From Diploptera punctata (Eukaryota > Arthropoda > Insecta > Blattodea > Blaberidae): 64,000 nucleotides of DNA. The translations under genes and the position numbers were made by a program. Below the pieces are notes generated by a model. It was not told where the DNA came from. It ran no database searches and saw nothing but the letters and a program-made list of their open reading frames with translations. Every line of letters begins with the position of its first letter. Position 1 is the first letter of the stretch. Below, piece by piece: positions 11,131 to 21,716 of this stretch. The stretch lies in the NCBI GenBank assembly GCA_030220185.1, contig JASPKZ010003418.1, forward strand, positions 5,001 to 69,000, written 5' to 3'.

Positions 11131-12105
11131 TCATCATCATAGTACATTCACGAATTTAGGCCATTTGTTGACCTGTTTCGGCCTCAAGAGAAACACCATC
11201 CAGAAGTCTTTTGAGTGGACGTCCTGGTCTTCTTCTTCCTGCAGGTTGGTATCGTAACATTAGTTTGGGTATTCTGTGATCTTCATTCGATGAACATGTT
11301 GTATCCATCTTGACTTATAATCAGAAATTTTGTTTTCTAAAGATTCCATGTGTAATTCTTCTAAGATGTCTTCATTTTTTTGTGATCCAGTAGTGTGTAT
11401 CCTGCAGTCCTCCGAACATATCTCATTTCAGCAGATCTAAGTCTCTGTATATCCTTCTGTTTCAACGTCCATACTTCGCTACCATACAAAAGAGTTGGAA
11501 GAGCCAGTGTTTTATACACTTTCAGTCTTGAATGCTTTTGGACTAACTGTGGCTTGAAGATAGAATTTATTAACCCTAAAATTCTTAAATATTTAGATAT
11601 TTTTGCATTAACATCCTTTTCTTCTTCATATGAGATATTGCATCCTAGATATGTAAAATTATTCACCTGCTCCAAAATTTTATTGTCCAGTACAATTTTA
11701 CTTCTGACAGGATCTACACCTTGAAATGCCATAATTTTTGTTTTTTCTGTAGATATCTTTAATCCATATTCTTCTGTAATTTTGTTAAGTACATGCCTTT
11801 CTGTAGATTATCTTCGGAATTTGCTGTTATTATTTGGTCATCTGCATACAATAGGGTGTTTAATTTTCTATTTTCTGATATTCTTATTCCAAATTTATAT
11901 GTTTTGTTCCAGCAACATATTACTTCATTGATATAAATTGCAAAGAGTGTTGGGGATAGGGGGCAGCCTTGACTCACACCACGATTTATAATTCCTTCTT
12001 CAGAAAATCTGTTATTTAATTTAATCTTTATGGTGTTGTCTTTGTAAATATTTTGTATGTTCTGCCGAAGTAAATTTGGTATATTTCTGTCTTCCAATAT
12101 ATTTA
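11131..12105 (-). mobile_element. 5'-truncated LINE (RTE-like) inserted between modules B and D
   Basis: Minus-strand non-LTR fragment. The 3' end (left) has a (GAT)n tail at 11131-11142. The upstream limit (right) is at about 12105, where composite-repeat sequence resumes. The coding part is RT only: VSQGCPLSPTLFAIYIN (motif B), LLYADDQIIT (catalytic box), then FTYLGCNISYEEEKD, TLLYGSEVWTL and LRSAEMRYVRRTAG, the standard post-palm order. 5' truncation is usual for target-primed LINE insertions. Confidence 0.85.
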
Positions 12106-12169
12106 AATGTATATATGTGTATACATACAATCCCTTCTTCTTTATTTGTCTCTTAGTCCGACCCGTCAA
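11361..12169 (-). pseudogene. RT palm and thumb coding remnant
   Basis: Two open pieces (12169-11759 and 11732-11361) separated by a shift near 11740. The first has motif B and the intact YADD box. The second has the YLGC and LLYGSE.WTLK thumb motifs. The first codons of the first piece (before about 12105) come from flanking repeat, not RT. Related in organisation to, but distinct in sequence from, the four RTE copies described below. Confidence 0.8.
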
Positions 12170-12221
12170 TGTTCTATCTATATCGAGGCATAATGGAAGG
12201 GCGAGTATTTTTTATTATTTA
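12106..12221 (-). repeat. Module D, reverse
   Basis: Begins in a TATG/TA-rich stretch and holds the CCCTTCTTCTTTATTTGTCT and GACCCGTCAATGTTCTATC landmarks, immediately before the A1 3' end at 12222. Confidence 0.75.
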
Positions 12222-12886
12222 CTAGCTAATACCCGGCGTGCGCTGCTACCCCTAAATAAATGAGACTTAATATGCTTTTTATGTTTAGTTGAATATGTGA
12301 AAGGAAAAATAATTATGAATTTATATATTTTAGATACCCAGTGCTGATTATCCGGCGTTGCTCGGAAATTTACTCATCCCGATCTTCTTGGCATAAAAGA
12401 GCTGAAAGACAAAATTCGTTATTGTGAGTTATCCGTAAAAGAATACCCCCTATGTGCTGCTATGCTTGCACAAGAATCTACGTACATGTCTCGATCTTCT
12501 TGACATCAATGAAAGACAAAAATGTTTCTTGTGATTTATCAGGTAAGAGTCAATAATAACAAAATACATATCAAATTCCATTGAGATTAATTAGTTGTAT
12601 ATACACAATTTTAACTAACTTCAGTACGACGGCACCTGCCAAAAGTACATTATAATTTTTAACTATTATTTTATACCCGTAAGAGATAAACATATGCTGG
12701 CGCGGAAGTTTTTGTAGAGATTTTTTAGATATTTAATTCTGTGTACATTAATTTTGTATATTTGTTATGGCTTAGGCAGCGCAAGTCATTTACGTGTCCA
12801 AAGAGCTACATTTTTCACGTTTTATTACAAAGTGCTATTTTTAAGTGTGTAGGAGTTGAGTATCACAACTCTTTTATAGCCTATCT
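12222..12886 (-). mobile_element. Helitron-like A1 element, 3' portion (split)
   Basis: Minus-strand A1 with 3' end CTAG/T at 12222-12225 and the TACCCCTAAATAAATGAGA subterminus. It runs cleanly to TTTTATAGCCTAT at 12886, where a foreign segment begins. The missing 5' portion resumes at about 17884 with GTACATCCCAGGAATCTCC. The element was therefore split by an insertion of about 5 kb. Confidence 0.8.
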
Positions 12887-12959
12887 ACATTTAGCGACAA
12901 AAAGGATGAGCCGCTTCAAAAAGCAGAATTCTTGTTATGGCCCACTGCGCATACTCGAA

Positions 12960-13546
12960 AAGCCATAGCTGAGGTTCACGAGGTAACGCACTGTTAAATG
13001 TTTTAAATACTATATTTGGTTTTAATGGTCTTAAATTGTTAAAGAACAGTGACGGAGACATGTTTCTAGATGTTTAAGTGTGTTGGATAAATGCGATATT
13101 ACTCAAATTGCAACATTTTCAATGAAGTTCAACTCTCGTTCATAGTGTAAAAGTAAACACGGCGATTAGTATCAGATGATCGAATAGAGTAGATGGTTAA
13201 ACTACTTACAACAAGATGAAATGTATGTGAAAGCGAGGGTTTAAATCCTCCGACAATTTTTTTATTCATTTGTATTTTCGCAAAATATATCCTATAATAT
13301 TTAATTCCTGCCACATAATCTACGTTCACTTTACAATATATTAAGTAATATTCCTGCCTCTGTAACACTTTTTAGCTACCGGTATAAATTTAATTGTGCG
13401 TGCAGTACCACGTAATGCTATAAATTTATGTAATAAAATATAATATAGCTTCATATATTTATGTGTTTATTTATTTATTACGTATTAGTGAGGAAAAAGT
13501 TTCAACCTTCAATTAAAATATTTAGTTTATATATGTCATGTCCATC
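12960..13546. other. Unrecognised part of the inserted segment
   Basis: AT-rich sequence between the left terminal repeat and RTE copy 1. No coding motif, no tandem structure and no tRNA-like sequence found. Confidence 0.45.
13536..13546. repeat. Target-site duplication of RTE copy 1, left
   Basis: TCATGTCCATC here is repeated exactly at 16800-16810, bracketing the LINE. Its presence fixes both element boundaries. Confidence 0.9.
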
Positions 13547-13572
13547 CCCCTCCATGGTATCTTTACCTTGTC

Positions 13573-13884
13573 GTGGTGGAGTGGCTTGCGTGCTTAAATG
13601 ATTCTGAGAGCTATGCCGGCGGTAGCATTGCTGCCGATAGGGTTACCCATGCCGGACTGGTCGAAGGTGATAAGCCAGACGAAAAAAGTACCTTGGGCGA
13701 AAGAGTGACGATCTTTCACCGTAAAAATACAACCGTCAAGAAATGCGGACATGGGTTCATATGGGGTAAAATTTTCCGGAGGTCAAATAGTCCCCCATTC
13801 GGTTCTCCGGGCGGGGACTACTTCAGGGAACTCATGCCAAAGGCTCAAACACAGGGACATGTTCCTAGGAACATGGAATGTTAG
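13573..13884 (+). CDS. Short upstream ORF of the RTE-like element (103 codons)
   Basis: Starts MVEWLACLNDSESYAGG in the 5' region and ends GHVPRNMEC, overlapping the endonuclease ORF in another frame by about 134 nt. The same ORF with identical end points is open in copy 3 (39898-40209) and with an upstream extension in copy 4 (63021-63380). It has no domain I recognise; ADRVTHAGLVEGDK and Lys/Arg-rich stretches stand out. It could be a small accessory protein, a translational control ORF, or an incidental open frame. Confidence 0.5.
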   Translation: MVEWLACLNDSESYAGGSIAADRVTHAGLVEGDKPDEKSTLGERVTIFHRKNTTVKKCGHGFIWGKIFRRSNSPPFGSPGGDYFRELMPKAQTQGHVPRNMEC

Positions 13885-14716
13885 AACTTTATACAATAGC
13901 AGGACAATAGAGATATTAACGCGGGAATTGGATAAATCGCCCTTGGATATAGTCGCTTTACAGGAAGTTAGATGGCCAGGAGAAGGTAGTCTGGAATCAG
14001 GAAGTTTTGCGTTATACTACGGGGGTGCAGAAAGACCTGCATTTGGAACAGGTTTTTTAGTCAGAAGGAGGATCTTATCCGCTATCCGAGATATTAAGTT
14101 TGTTAGTGATAGGATATCATACATAATTCTACAGGATAAACGACATGATTTTATAATTGTAAATGTACATGCCCCCACAGAAGATAAAGATGAAAAGATG
14201 AAGGATGAGTTCTATGAAGAATTAGAATGCTTATTTGATAGCCTTTCACGATATCATATGAAAATTGTCTTAGGAGATTTTAATGCAAAAGTGGGGCAGG
14301 AAGATATATTCAAACCAACAATAGGCAAATTCAGTCATCATGAAGATAGTAACGATAACGGGGTTAGATTAGTCACATTTGCCACATCGAAGAATCTCAT
14401 TGTTAAGAGCACAACATTTCAGCATAAATACACCTGGACGTCCCCAGATGGAGAAACTTGGAACCAGATAGATCATGTATTAGTGGATAAACGCTGGCAC
14501 AGTAGCATCATTGATGTTAGATCAGTTAGAGGGACAGACTGCAATTCGGATCATCATCTGGTCAGAGTGAAAATCAGACAACGGCTATCGCTTACGAGAG
14601 GAACAAACGCTAAAGATGATTCTGTAAAATACGAATTAATAAACTTGAAAAATGATGAAATGCGGCAAGAATACCAAATCAAAATTGCTAATAGATTTGA
14701 AGTACTGGAATCTTAA
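13751..14716 (+). pseudogene. AP-type endonuclease of RTE copy 1
   Basis: Endonuclease/exonuclease/phosphatase-fold domain that nicks target DNA to prime reverse transcription. Visible motifs: GTWNVRTLYNS (start of fold), VALQEVRWPG (catalytic Glu), VNVHAPTEDKDE, LGDFNAKVG (catalytic Asp-Asn), NQIDHVLVDKRW, and GTDCNSDHHLV with the terminal catalytic SDHH. All catalytic residues are kept. It ends early at TAA (14714) where copy 3 has a Ser codon, cutting the protein before the linker. Confidence 0.9.
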
Positions 14717-14931
14717 GATGACAATATGGCAAACGAAGAAGAAACTGATATAAATGAAGAATGGGAGGCTATAAGAGATACAATTAAATTGTCAGCATCA
14801 GAAAGCATTGGTTGTTTAAAAAAGAAACAAAACAAGAAATGGTTTGATGAGGAAGGCGTCGACATTGTAAAGAAAAGAAAGCTAGCAAAAATGAAATGGT
14901 TACACGAGCCAAATGAGGTAAATTTAGAGAA

Positions 14932-16221
14932 TTGGGTAGTATTAGACGGGAAACCACCAAGTCACTAAAGAGTAAAAAGAGGGAATATTTGAGAGAGAAG
15001 ATTAATGATCTTGAAATGAATGCAAAAAATAGGAACATTAGAGAATTATATCAGGGAATTAGTATAGAGAAGAAAGGGTTTCAGGCTAGAACAAACATAA
15101 TTCGGAATGAAAATGGGGATATTATTGCAGATTCTAGGAGTATATTAAATAGATGGAAAGGTTACTTTAATCAGCTATTAAATGTACATACAGAGCAGGA
15201 CAGTGAGGAGGATAAGTTACAGACAGCAGAAATGCTAGTCGCAGAGCCAAGTGCATTAGAGGTTGAAATGGCGATTGAAAAATTGAAGATGTATAAAGCA
15301 TCAGGTTCAGATGAGATCCCAGCAGAACTGATAAAATCAGGGGGAGAAAAATTGATGGACAAGATACGCTGGTTGCTTAGTATGATTTGGGAAAAAGAAG
15401 CTCTTCCAGATGAATGGAAGGAATCAATTATCTTGCCAATTTATAAGAAAGGAGATAAAACTGATTGCAACAACTACAGGGGCATCTCATTACTTTCAAC
15501 TTCGTACAAAATTCTAACAAATATATTAGTAAGCAGACTTACTCCCTATATTGATGACATTCTAGGAGATCATCAATGTGCATTTAGAAGAAACAGGTGT
15601 ACAACAGATCAGATTTTCAGTTTAAGACAGATTTTAGAGAAGAAATGGGAATATAATGGTACTGTACATCAACTATATGTAGACTTCAAAAAAGCATATG
15701 ATTCAATTAAGAGGGAGAAGTTATATAGTATCCTGCTGGAGTTCGGAATTCCTAAAAAGTTAGTTAGACTTATACGAATGTGTCTAAATGGCTCAAAGAG
15801 TAGGGTGCGTGTAGGCAAACAGTTTTCAGACACTTTTGAAATCCAGAATGGGTTGAAGCAAGGAGATGCACTATCTTCTCTACTATTTAATTTTGTACTA
15901 GGGCATGCCATTAAATCTTTAGAGAATGAGGAAGGCTTACAACTGAATGGTATTAATAAGCTGTTAGTTTATGATGATGATGTTGTACTACTGGCCGATA
16001 GCGAGGAGATACTAAAGGCCAACACGCACACACTATTGAGTAACACTAAGAAATTAGGACTGGAAGTAAATATCAGTAAAACTAAATATATGGTCACACG
16101 TAGAAATTCAGTATATAATGGAAATGGACAGCTAATGACAAATGAGGGAAATTTTGAGGAAGTGGCTGAATTCAGATACCTAGGAACAATAATCACAAAT
16201 AGGAATGAGATGCAAAAATAA
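14932..16221 (+). pseudogene. Reverse transcriptase of RTE copy 1 (YDDD box)
   Basis: RT frame resumes after a one-base deletion near 14928. Motifs: PIYKKGDKTDCNNYRGISLL, HQLYVDFKKAYDSIKRE (first catalytic Asp), GLKQGDALSSLLFNF, and LLVYDDDVVLL, where copies 2, 3 and 4 have YADD. The Ala-to-Asp change in the catalytic box plus the stop at 16219 make this copy very unlikely to be active. The thumb and C-terminal part continue in another frame at 16251-16778 (LPVILYGCETWTL, HVARMGNERRAWK). Confidence 0.9.
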
Positions 16222-16250
16222 ATTAAACATAGGCTCAATTCTGGAAATGC

Positions 16251-16778
16251 ATGCTATTATGCATTGCAGAGACTTTTGATGTCCCAACTCCTTTCAAAAA
16301 CGTTAAGCTGAAAATATATAAAACTATTATTCTACCAGTTATATTATATGGGTGCGAAACATGGACTCTTACTTTAAGGGAGGAAAGGAGATTACGAGTA
16401 TTTGAGAATAAAGTTCTTAGGAAAATTTTTGGACCAAAGAGAGATGAACAGACAGGTGAATGGGGAAGAAGACTACATAACGATGAACTACATGGTCTTT
16501 ATAGGAAGCCAGATATAATAAGAACAGTTAAGTCTCGTAGACTGCGATGGGCAGGACATGTTGCGCGTATGGGGAATGAAAGACGTGCATGGAAGCTTCT
16601 TGTAGGAAAGCCAGAGGGAAAACGCCCAGTTGGTAGACCAAGAATGAGGTGGGAGTACAACATTAACTATGATTTGAGGGAAGTAGATTATACAGGGAAT
16701 GATTGGAAAGCATTAGCTCAGGATAGGGATGTATGGAGAGCTTATGTCCGCGCGACCATGAACCTTCGGGTTCGATAG
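16251..16778 (+). pseudogene. C-terminal region of RTE copy 1 polyprotein
   Basis: Shifted by one base near 16297. Holds ILYGCETWTLTLREE, LRRIF-type RKIFGPKRDEQTGEW, RRLRWAGHVARMGNE and GKRPVGRPRMRWE, ending ATMNLRVR at the stop 20 bp before the tail. One extra in-frame codon near 16461 compared with copy 2. The conserved basic C-terminal block is shared by all copies and may bind the element RNA; that role is inference. Confidence 0.85.
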
Positions 16779-16819
16779 TGCCAGTGAGAGAGAGAGATAT
16801 CATGTCCATCATAATAATA

Positions 16820-16915
16820 GCTAATAAATGGTGGACAATAACAAAATAATAATATCAATATTGATAATAATATTAATATTAATAATATAATTATTAAAAT
16901 AATAATAATAATAAT
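16820..16915. repeat. ATT/AAT microsatellite
   Basis: AT-only trinucleotide-rich tract 3' of RTE copy 1, not part of the LINE because it lies outside the target duplication. Confidence 0.8.
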
Positions 16916-16989
16916 GGGATGTATCAATTGATGTGAAGTATATAATTACCTGGGGTCAAAATTAACTAAAAATGTCCCCAAGAAAATGA

Positions 16990-17500
16990 CATAAAATATA
17001 GAATTCAAAAAGGCAGATCGGTAATAACTTTGTTAAACGGAGTTTTGTGGGATAACAACATAAGAATACATACCAAATTAGAAATGTATAAATCGATAAT
17101 TCCAAGCACGCTAACATTCGGTGCAGAAACTTGGCATCTGAATAAAAATTTGAGTTTAATGCTTAGGTCTACCGAAATGGATTCTTACAGACGCCCAACT
17201 AGACATTCTAAATTGGAAAAAAATGAGAAATACAAACATCACACAACAAATGAAAGTCCAAAATTCTATATTAGATTTAATCAGATACAGACAACTGGAA
17301 TGGTATTGTCATTTACGTAGGATGCCAGAGAAAACATTACCCAGACAAGCTTTGGAATGGATTTCACCTGAAAAAGGAAAGAGAGGTGGATCAGATTTAA
17401 ATGGATAGATGATGTAAGAAGAGATATGAGGGAGCTAGGTCTGGAAGAATTGGAATGAGAAGATAGAGAAGAATGGAGAAAGAAGATAAAAACTTAAAAA
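16990..17500 (+). pseudogene. Decayed LINE RT C-terminal fragment
   Basis: Readable pieces: LEMYKSIIPSTLTFGAETWH (post-palm motif), LRSTEMDSYRRPTR, then in other frames QLEWYCHLRRMPEKTLPRQA and EWISPEKGKRGG, and a final EEWRKK-like end near 17480. The order matches the RTE-like C-terminus but the sequence differs from copies 1-4, so it is an older, separate LINE. It lies inside the 5-kb inserted segment. Confidence 0.75.
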
Positions 17501-17684
17501 GCTTTGGACATAGAAATATATTTTATTACAGTGTGAACCTGTTTATAAATAGGTAAATAATAATATTAATAATAAAAGTATTAATACTTCCAAATAGTCA
17601 GTACGTTTTTTTCTTTAAGAATGAATATAGAGAATAAAATAGAAAGCACTTTAAAAATTTAAAAAATTAACCTCACCGGGAATT

Positions 17685-17752
17685 GAAACTGCGACCTCTC
17701 GTATGCGAATCAAGCTACTAAGCTTTGAGCTACACTTTCGCTACCTTGATAC
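17685..17752 (-). other. tRNA-like sequence (SINE head or tRNA relic)
   Basis: On the minus strand the segment reads GTGTAGCTCAAAGCTTAGTA (box A-like), then GGTCGCAGTTTCAATTCCCG (box B-like), ending GTGAGG. Box A and B spacing fits a tRNA-derived promoter. No convincing full cloverleaf is formed, so it is a relic or a SINE head rather than a working tRNA gene. Confidence 0.5.
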
Positions 17753-17883
17753 CTTTAGAAAGAATTATCTTCAAGGGAACAAGGAAAACGTATTGTAGCA
17801 CTACTGTGAAATTAGTTTACTCGTGTTAATCGCGCGTTAATACTTGAAATATTCGAAATCAAGAGTAGGTCCATTCTTTTTGT

Positions 17884-18020
17884 CGCTATGTGTACATCCC
17901 AGGAATCTCCTGAACATTTTCCTAAAAACCCCATCACAATCGGATCAACGGTATGGCCGCGCATAAAGTACGAACAAGCAAACACAGAAACCAACAAACA
18001 AACAAATATTCATTTATATA
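17884..18020 (-). mobile_element. Helitron-like A1 element, 5' portion (split)
   Basis: Continuation of the A1 copy interrupted at 12886: GGAATCTCCTGAACATTTTC, the GGTATGGCCGCGCATAAAG landmark, and the AAACAAACAAATATTCATTT 5' end. Together with 12222-12886 it rebuilds one A1 element. Confidence 0.8.
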
Positions 18021-18210
18021 CAGAGTGAAAATTATTTAAACCGACAAACTCTGGGAGGTTGCAGGGGACACCAATACAAATATTATTCCCAAATGTCATT
18101 TTTTCCTATGAGGACTATTTAAACCGGTAGAGGAAGATTTATCTAGCGGCAAATTAATTAAACCTACAAACATTTTTCATTTTTTATTACCAAGAGAATA
18201 CACATTAACT
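18020..18210. other. Possible DNA-transposon terminus remnant
   Basis: Begins TACAGAGTGAAAATTATTTA, a form common at mariner-like element ends, with an internal repeated phrase TATTTAAACCG (18032 and 18117). No matching opposite end was found, so assignment is weak. Confidence 0.3.
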
Positions 18211-18225
18211 AAAAGTTATAAAATG

Positions 18226-18380
18226 TTACAAATGTTCCAGATTTAATCATAGAGCCCAAGAATGTATCAGCAGCGATACTAGTCCACTTTGTGCGGGTAA
18301 TCTTAAACTGGCAGACTGTGCTGCAAGATCAAACGAATATAAATGCATAAATTGTGTGACTTATAACAAATACAACAGAT
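18226..18380 (+). pseudogene. Gag (ORF1) C-terminal zinc-knuckle region
   Basis: Reads CYKCSRFNHRAQEC, an exact CX2CX4HX4C zinc knuckle, then a degenerate second knuckle (PLCAGNLKLADC) and CINCVTYNKYN, ending at a stop near 18380. Such knuckles bind element RNA in the particle. Truncated at its N-terminus. Confidence 0.8.
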
Positions 18381-18469
18381 AACAAGTAAACGAATGTCAC
18401 TCATCCCTCGACAAAAACTGCCCTTGCATGCTACCAATGAAAAAGAAATGCAAGCAAAAAACCGTATAT

Positions 18470-19137
18470 TAAAATGACAGAATCAACAGTTGCAATGCCA
18501 CTCAAACCTTTAACCTCAGAGGGAAAACACACATTAGATGCCTTCAAATAAATTTAAAACATTCCAAGGCGGCTACTAGTAATCTCATGCATATGATAGA
18601 ATTACACATTATTGATATAGTCTTCATTCAGGAACCATATGTTATCCAGAACTAAGTGGCTAGAATTTCCAGGAAATATAGGACCTTTCCTAAAGGGAAA
18701 AATAGGATCGGGCAGCCGTAGTCGTAGCAAATACACAAATTGATGCTGTACTAATAAACCAAATATCTGACGAAGATGCTGTAGTTGTGTAAGTTTTATA
18801 CAATAAATTAAAATTGAATGTAGTTAGTATGTATATGGATATCAGAGCAGATACTAATGATGATTTAATTAAGCTGGACCATATACTAGAAGTTACGAGG
18901 AAGGAGGATGGAATAATAGTAGGCGTGGATAGTAATTCTAGGTCAAAAATGTGGCACGATACTATCACCAACACAATTCAGAAAAGTAGAACAATATCTG
19001 AGTTCAAAACGGCTGTATGTTATGAATGAATGCAGTGAATATACAACTTTTGAGAGTGCAACAGGAAAGAGCAATAACGACCTCACCATAACTGATGACC
19101 GGTTATATCCATGGTGAGCGAGTGGAAGTGTGATCAC
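18470..19137 (+). pseudogene. Endonuclease domain of the RNase H-bearing LINE
   Basis: Readable start LRCLQINLKHSKAAT near 18535, then DIVFIQEPYVIQN (catalytic Glu), VGVDSNSRSKMWHD near 18920 (catalytic Asp-Asn region, N replaced in the usual GDFN), and SNNDLTITD near 19075. Frame broken at several places. Confidence 0.75.
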
Positions 19138-20015
19138 TCATTTATTACATCAACATATCTAAAAATAACGCGAACACTTCCAACAATTTTCAAGGAATAA
19201 AAATGTATAGTAAAAGAAAATAGACTTGAGAACTTCAGAATGCTCTCAGAAAGATTACTACACAAAACGATAACGAACACTGTTAAAGAATTGGATAAGC
19301 ATAGCTAGGGAAGGACCGGACACACAAAACAAGTCAGGGAGTTCGAAGATATCATCACAGCGGCATGCATTAGGCACTTCAGAATATCAAACAGTGCGCA
19401 AAACATACACCGGATTAAATCTCTCCCATGGTGGACAGAAGAATTAACCATAATGCGAAAAGAGTGAATGCTACAAGAAGGAGATATCAGAGAACTAGAA
19501 ACAACGAAGAGCTAAGAGAGCAACAAAAGCATCAATATCGAGAAGCCAAAAGAAAATATGAAAGAAGTATAACAAAGGAGAAAATTATGTCTTGGAAAAA
19601 CTACTGTAGTTTGACTCCGTCAAACAACCCTGGAACGCAGTCTACCGCATTGTGTCTGGAAAAGCCAGAAACACAACACGTTTAACCACTCTAAAGAAAG
19701 CAGACGGCTCTCATACATCCGACCTGCAAGAAACACTGCAACATGATAGATCATTTTGCACCAAACTATGACGAAACAGCGGACAACAACTAACATAAGC
19801 AACTCAGAGAAGATAATAAATGTCCCCTGGAAACTGAAGATGATATCGAATTTACCCAACAAGAAATAGCACACATTTTATAAAATATGGACCCACTAAA
19901 TCCCCAGGAGAAGACGGATTTACGAGTAGAATCTTACTTCAAGTTATGAATATTCTACCAAACTTTGTAACGGCGATATACAATAACTGCCTCAGGAGAG
20001 GTAATTTCCCCAACA

Positions 20016-21260
20016 GTGGAAGAAAGCAAGATTAATTCCTATCATAAAACCAGGAAAATAATATTACCAGGTGGTTACGAAAGTCCGTCCAATAAGCCTC
20101 CTAAACACAGGAGGAAAAGTACTGGAGAAGGTGTTAATAAACAGAATTATACATCATGTCAACTCAAAAGACCTAATGTCAGACAAACAGTTCGGTTTCA
20201 CTCCTCAAACTAGCACGGTGGATGCAGCGATGGCACTAAAAAATACATCGAGGAACATCTAAAGAAAACAGGTATTTGGTACTAGTAAGCTTGGATGTCC
20301 AAGGAGCTTTTGACTCGGCCTGGTGGCCGAGGATCATGAAAGCTCTGAGGGAATTCCAGTGCCCTATAGGAACTTGTATAAGCTAGCAAACAATTATTTT
20401 AACCAAAGAACAGCTACATTAGCAGTAAACAATGATAAAGTAGTCAAAAATGTAACGAAAGGCTGCCCACAAGGATCTTGCTGCGGTCCGGGGTTCTGGA
20501 ACATCCAGTACAACTCCATACTTGGATTAGATTACACCGAACATTCTAAAGTAATGGCATTTGCAGACGACCTGATAGTAATAACAAAGGGAAAATCAGT
20601 TCTCGAAGCTGAGATGAAATTGAAATGAGAAAGATTACATCCTGGGCGCACAACAATAAATCCAGATTCAATTAATGCAAATCAAAAACGATTCTAATAA
20701 CAAGAAGAAAACGAAGGTAAAACAAACAAATACATATATTTTTAAATAATAAGCAGTTAGAACAGATCGACCAGATTAAATATCTTGGCATAATAATCGA
20801 CAAGAGATTTACATTCAACCAGCATATCGAATATGTAGCAGAGAAATGCAAAAAGCTTATTACTGCCCTCTCGAAGATAGCACAAATAAGCTGGGGTTTA
20901 AGTGACAAAGCCCTGTGTACAATTTATAACGGTGCAATTCTGCCACTGTTATCGTACGCGGCACCAGTATGGATAAGTGCACTGGACAATAAATATAATA
21001 TCCGAAAGTTTAAACAGGTACAGAGATTGATCAGCATACGAATGGCAAAGGCATATCGCACTGCGTCCTACGAAGCTCTCTGCATTCTGACGGGATTAAC
21101 ACCTATACATCTAAAAATACAAGATATTTCGGCTACTCACCAAATAAGAGGAAGTTGCAAATACGAAACTCTTAATGTTGATCAGACAGTTAGTTACAAA
21201 AACTGGGCACACCCGGCAAAATTCATAGTAATCCAGGACACAAGAGAAAACAAAGAATAA
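20016..21260 (+). pseudogene. RT domain of the RNase H-bearing LINE
   Basis: Segments across three frames: VRPISLLNTGGKVLEKVLIN, then MSDKQFGFTPQTSTVDAA, KGCPQGSCCGPGFWNIQYN (motif B), VMAFADDLIVITKG (catalytic FADD), QIKYLGIIIDKRFTFNQHI, and LPLLSYAAPVW. The last motif and the downstream RNase H suit the I/R1/LOA group. Indels near 20060, 20260, 20627 and 20700. Confidence 0.85.
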
Positions 21261-21264
21261 ACTT

Positions 21265-21662
21265 ACGAAATATACACAGATGGAAGCAGAAGCAATGATG
21301 GATTTGGATCGAAAATAGCCACATTCAGAAAATATGTATTAACAAACAAGCTGAAATTTAAGTTGTACGAAGAATGTTCAAATAACCAGGCTGAGCAACT
21401 TTTCATCATAAAAGCATTAGACACGTTAAAAGGACTTAACACCAGCAAAATGCCGATTGACGAATGTAATGTGGCAATCTACACTGACAGCAAGATCAAA
21501 TTACATTCCCTAAGGAACGAAAATAATCACAACAATTTAATTGAAGAAATTAGGAATAAGCTGAAATCTCTAGAAGGCGACAACTGGACAGTGGAATTCA
21601 GCTGGGTTAAGGCACATGCTGGAATCTACGGCATTGAGATAGCGGATCGCCTAGCGAAGTAA
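21265..21662 (+). pseudogene. RNase H domain
   Basis: YEIYTDGSRSNDGFGS (first Asp), EECSNNQAEQLFIIKAL (catalytic Glu), VAIYTDSKIKLHSL (second Asp), and VEFSWVKAHAGIYGIEIADR (His and final Asp). All four catalytic positions are present although the frame is closed by stops at its start and end. It removes RNA from RNA-DNA hybrids during element copying. Confidence 0.87.
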
Positions 21663-21716
21663 GCAGCGTGCGACGGCGGTCTACAAACGAGTTATGACAG
21701 GATTCCAGTAAGTGCT

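Larger units (their letters stand above)
13547..16799 (+). mobile_element. Full-length RTE-like non-LTR retrotransposon, copy 1
   Basis: 3253 bp bounded by an 11-bp target duplication. Layout: 5' region starting near GGTATCTTTACCTTGTCG, a short overlapping ORF, AP-type endonuclease, linker, RT, a C-terminal GRPRMRWE region, then a 3' UTR of only a few dozen bases ending in a (GA)n-type simple tail. No separate gag-like ORF. This compact 3.2-kb EN-RT layout with simple-repeat tail is typical of the RTE clade; clade placement is inference. Lesions: nonsense at 14714 and 16219, frameshifts near 14928 and 16297. Confidence 0.88.
12887..17883. mobile_element. Putative DNA element inserted in A1, holding RTE copy 1
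   Basis: Segment separating the two halves of an A1 Helitron. Its ends are inverted: TAGCGACAAAAAGGATGAGCC near 12895 and the reverse complement of TAGCGACAAAAAGAATGGACC ending near 17886. The 8 bp outside each end resemble the uninterrupted A1 sequence ATGTTCAT (left ATCTACAT, right GTGTACAT), which fits an 8-bp target duplication as in hAT-type elements. No transposase is recognised. Removing RTE copy 1 leaves about 1.7 kb. Confidence 0.55.
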
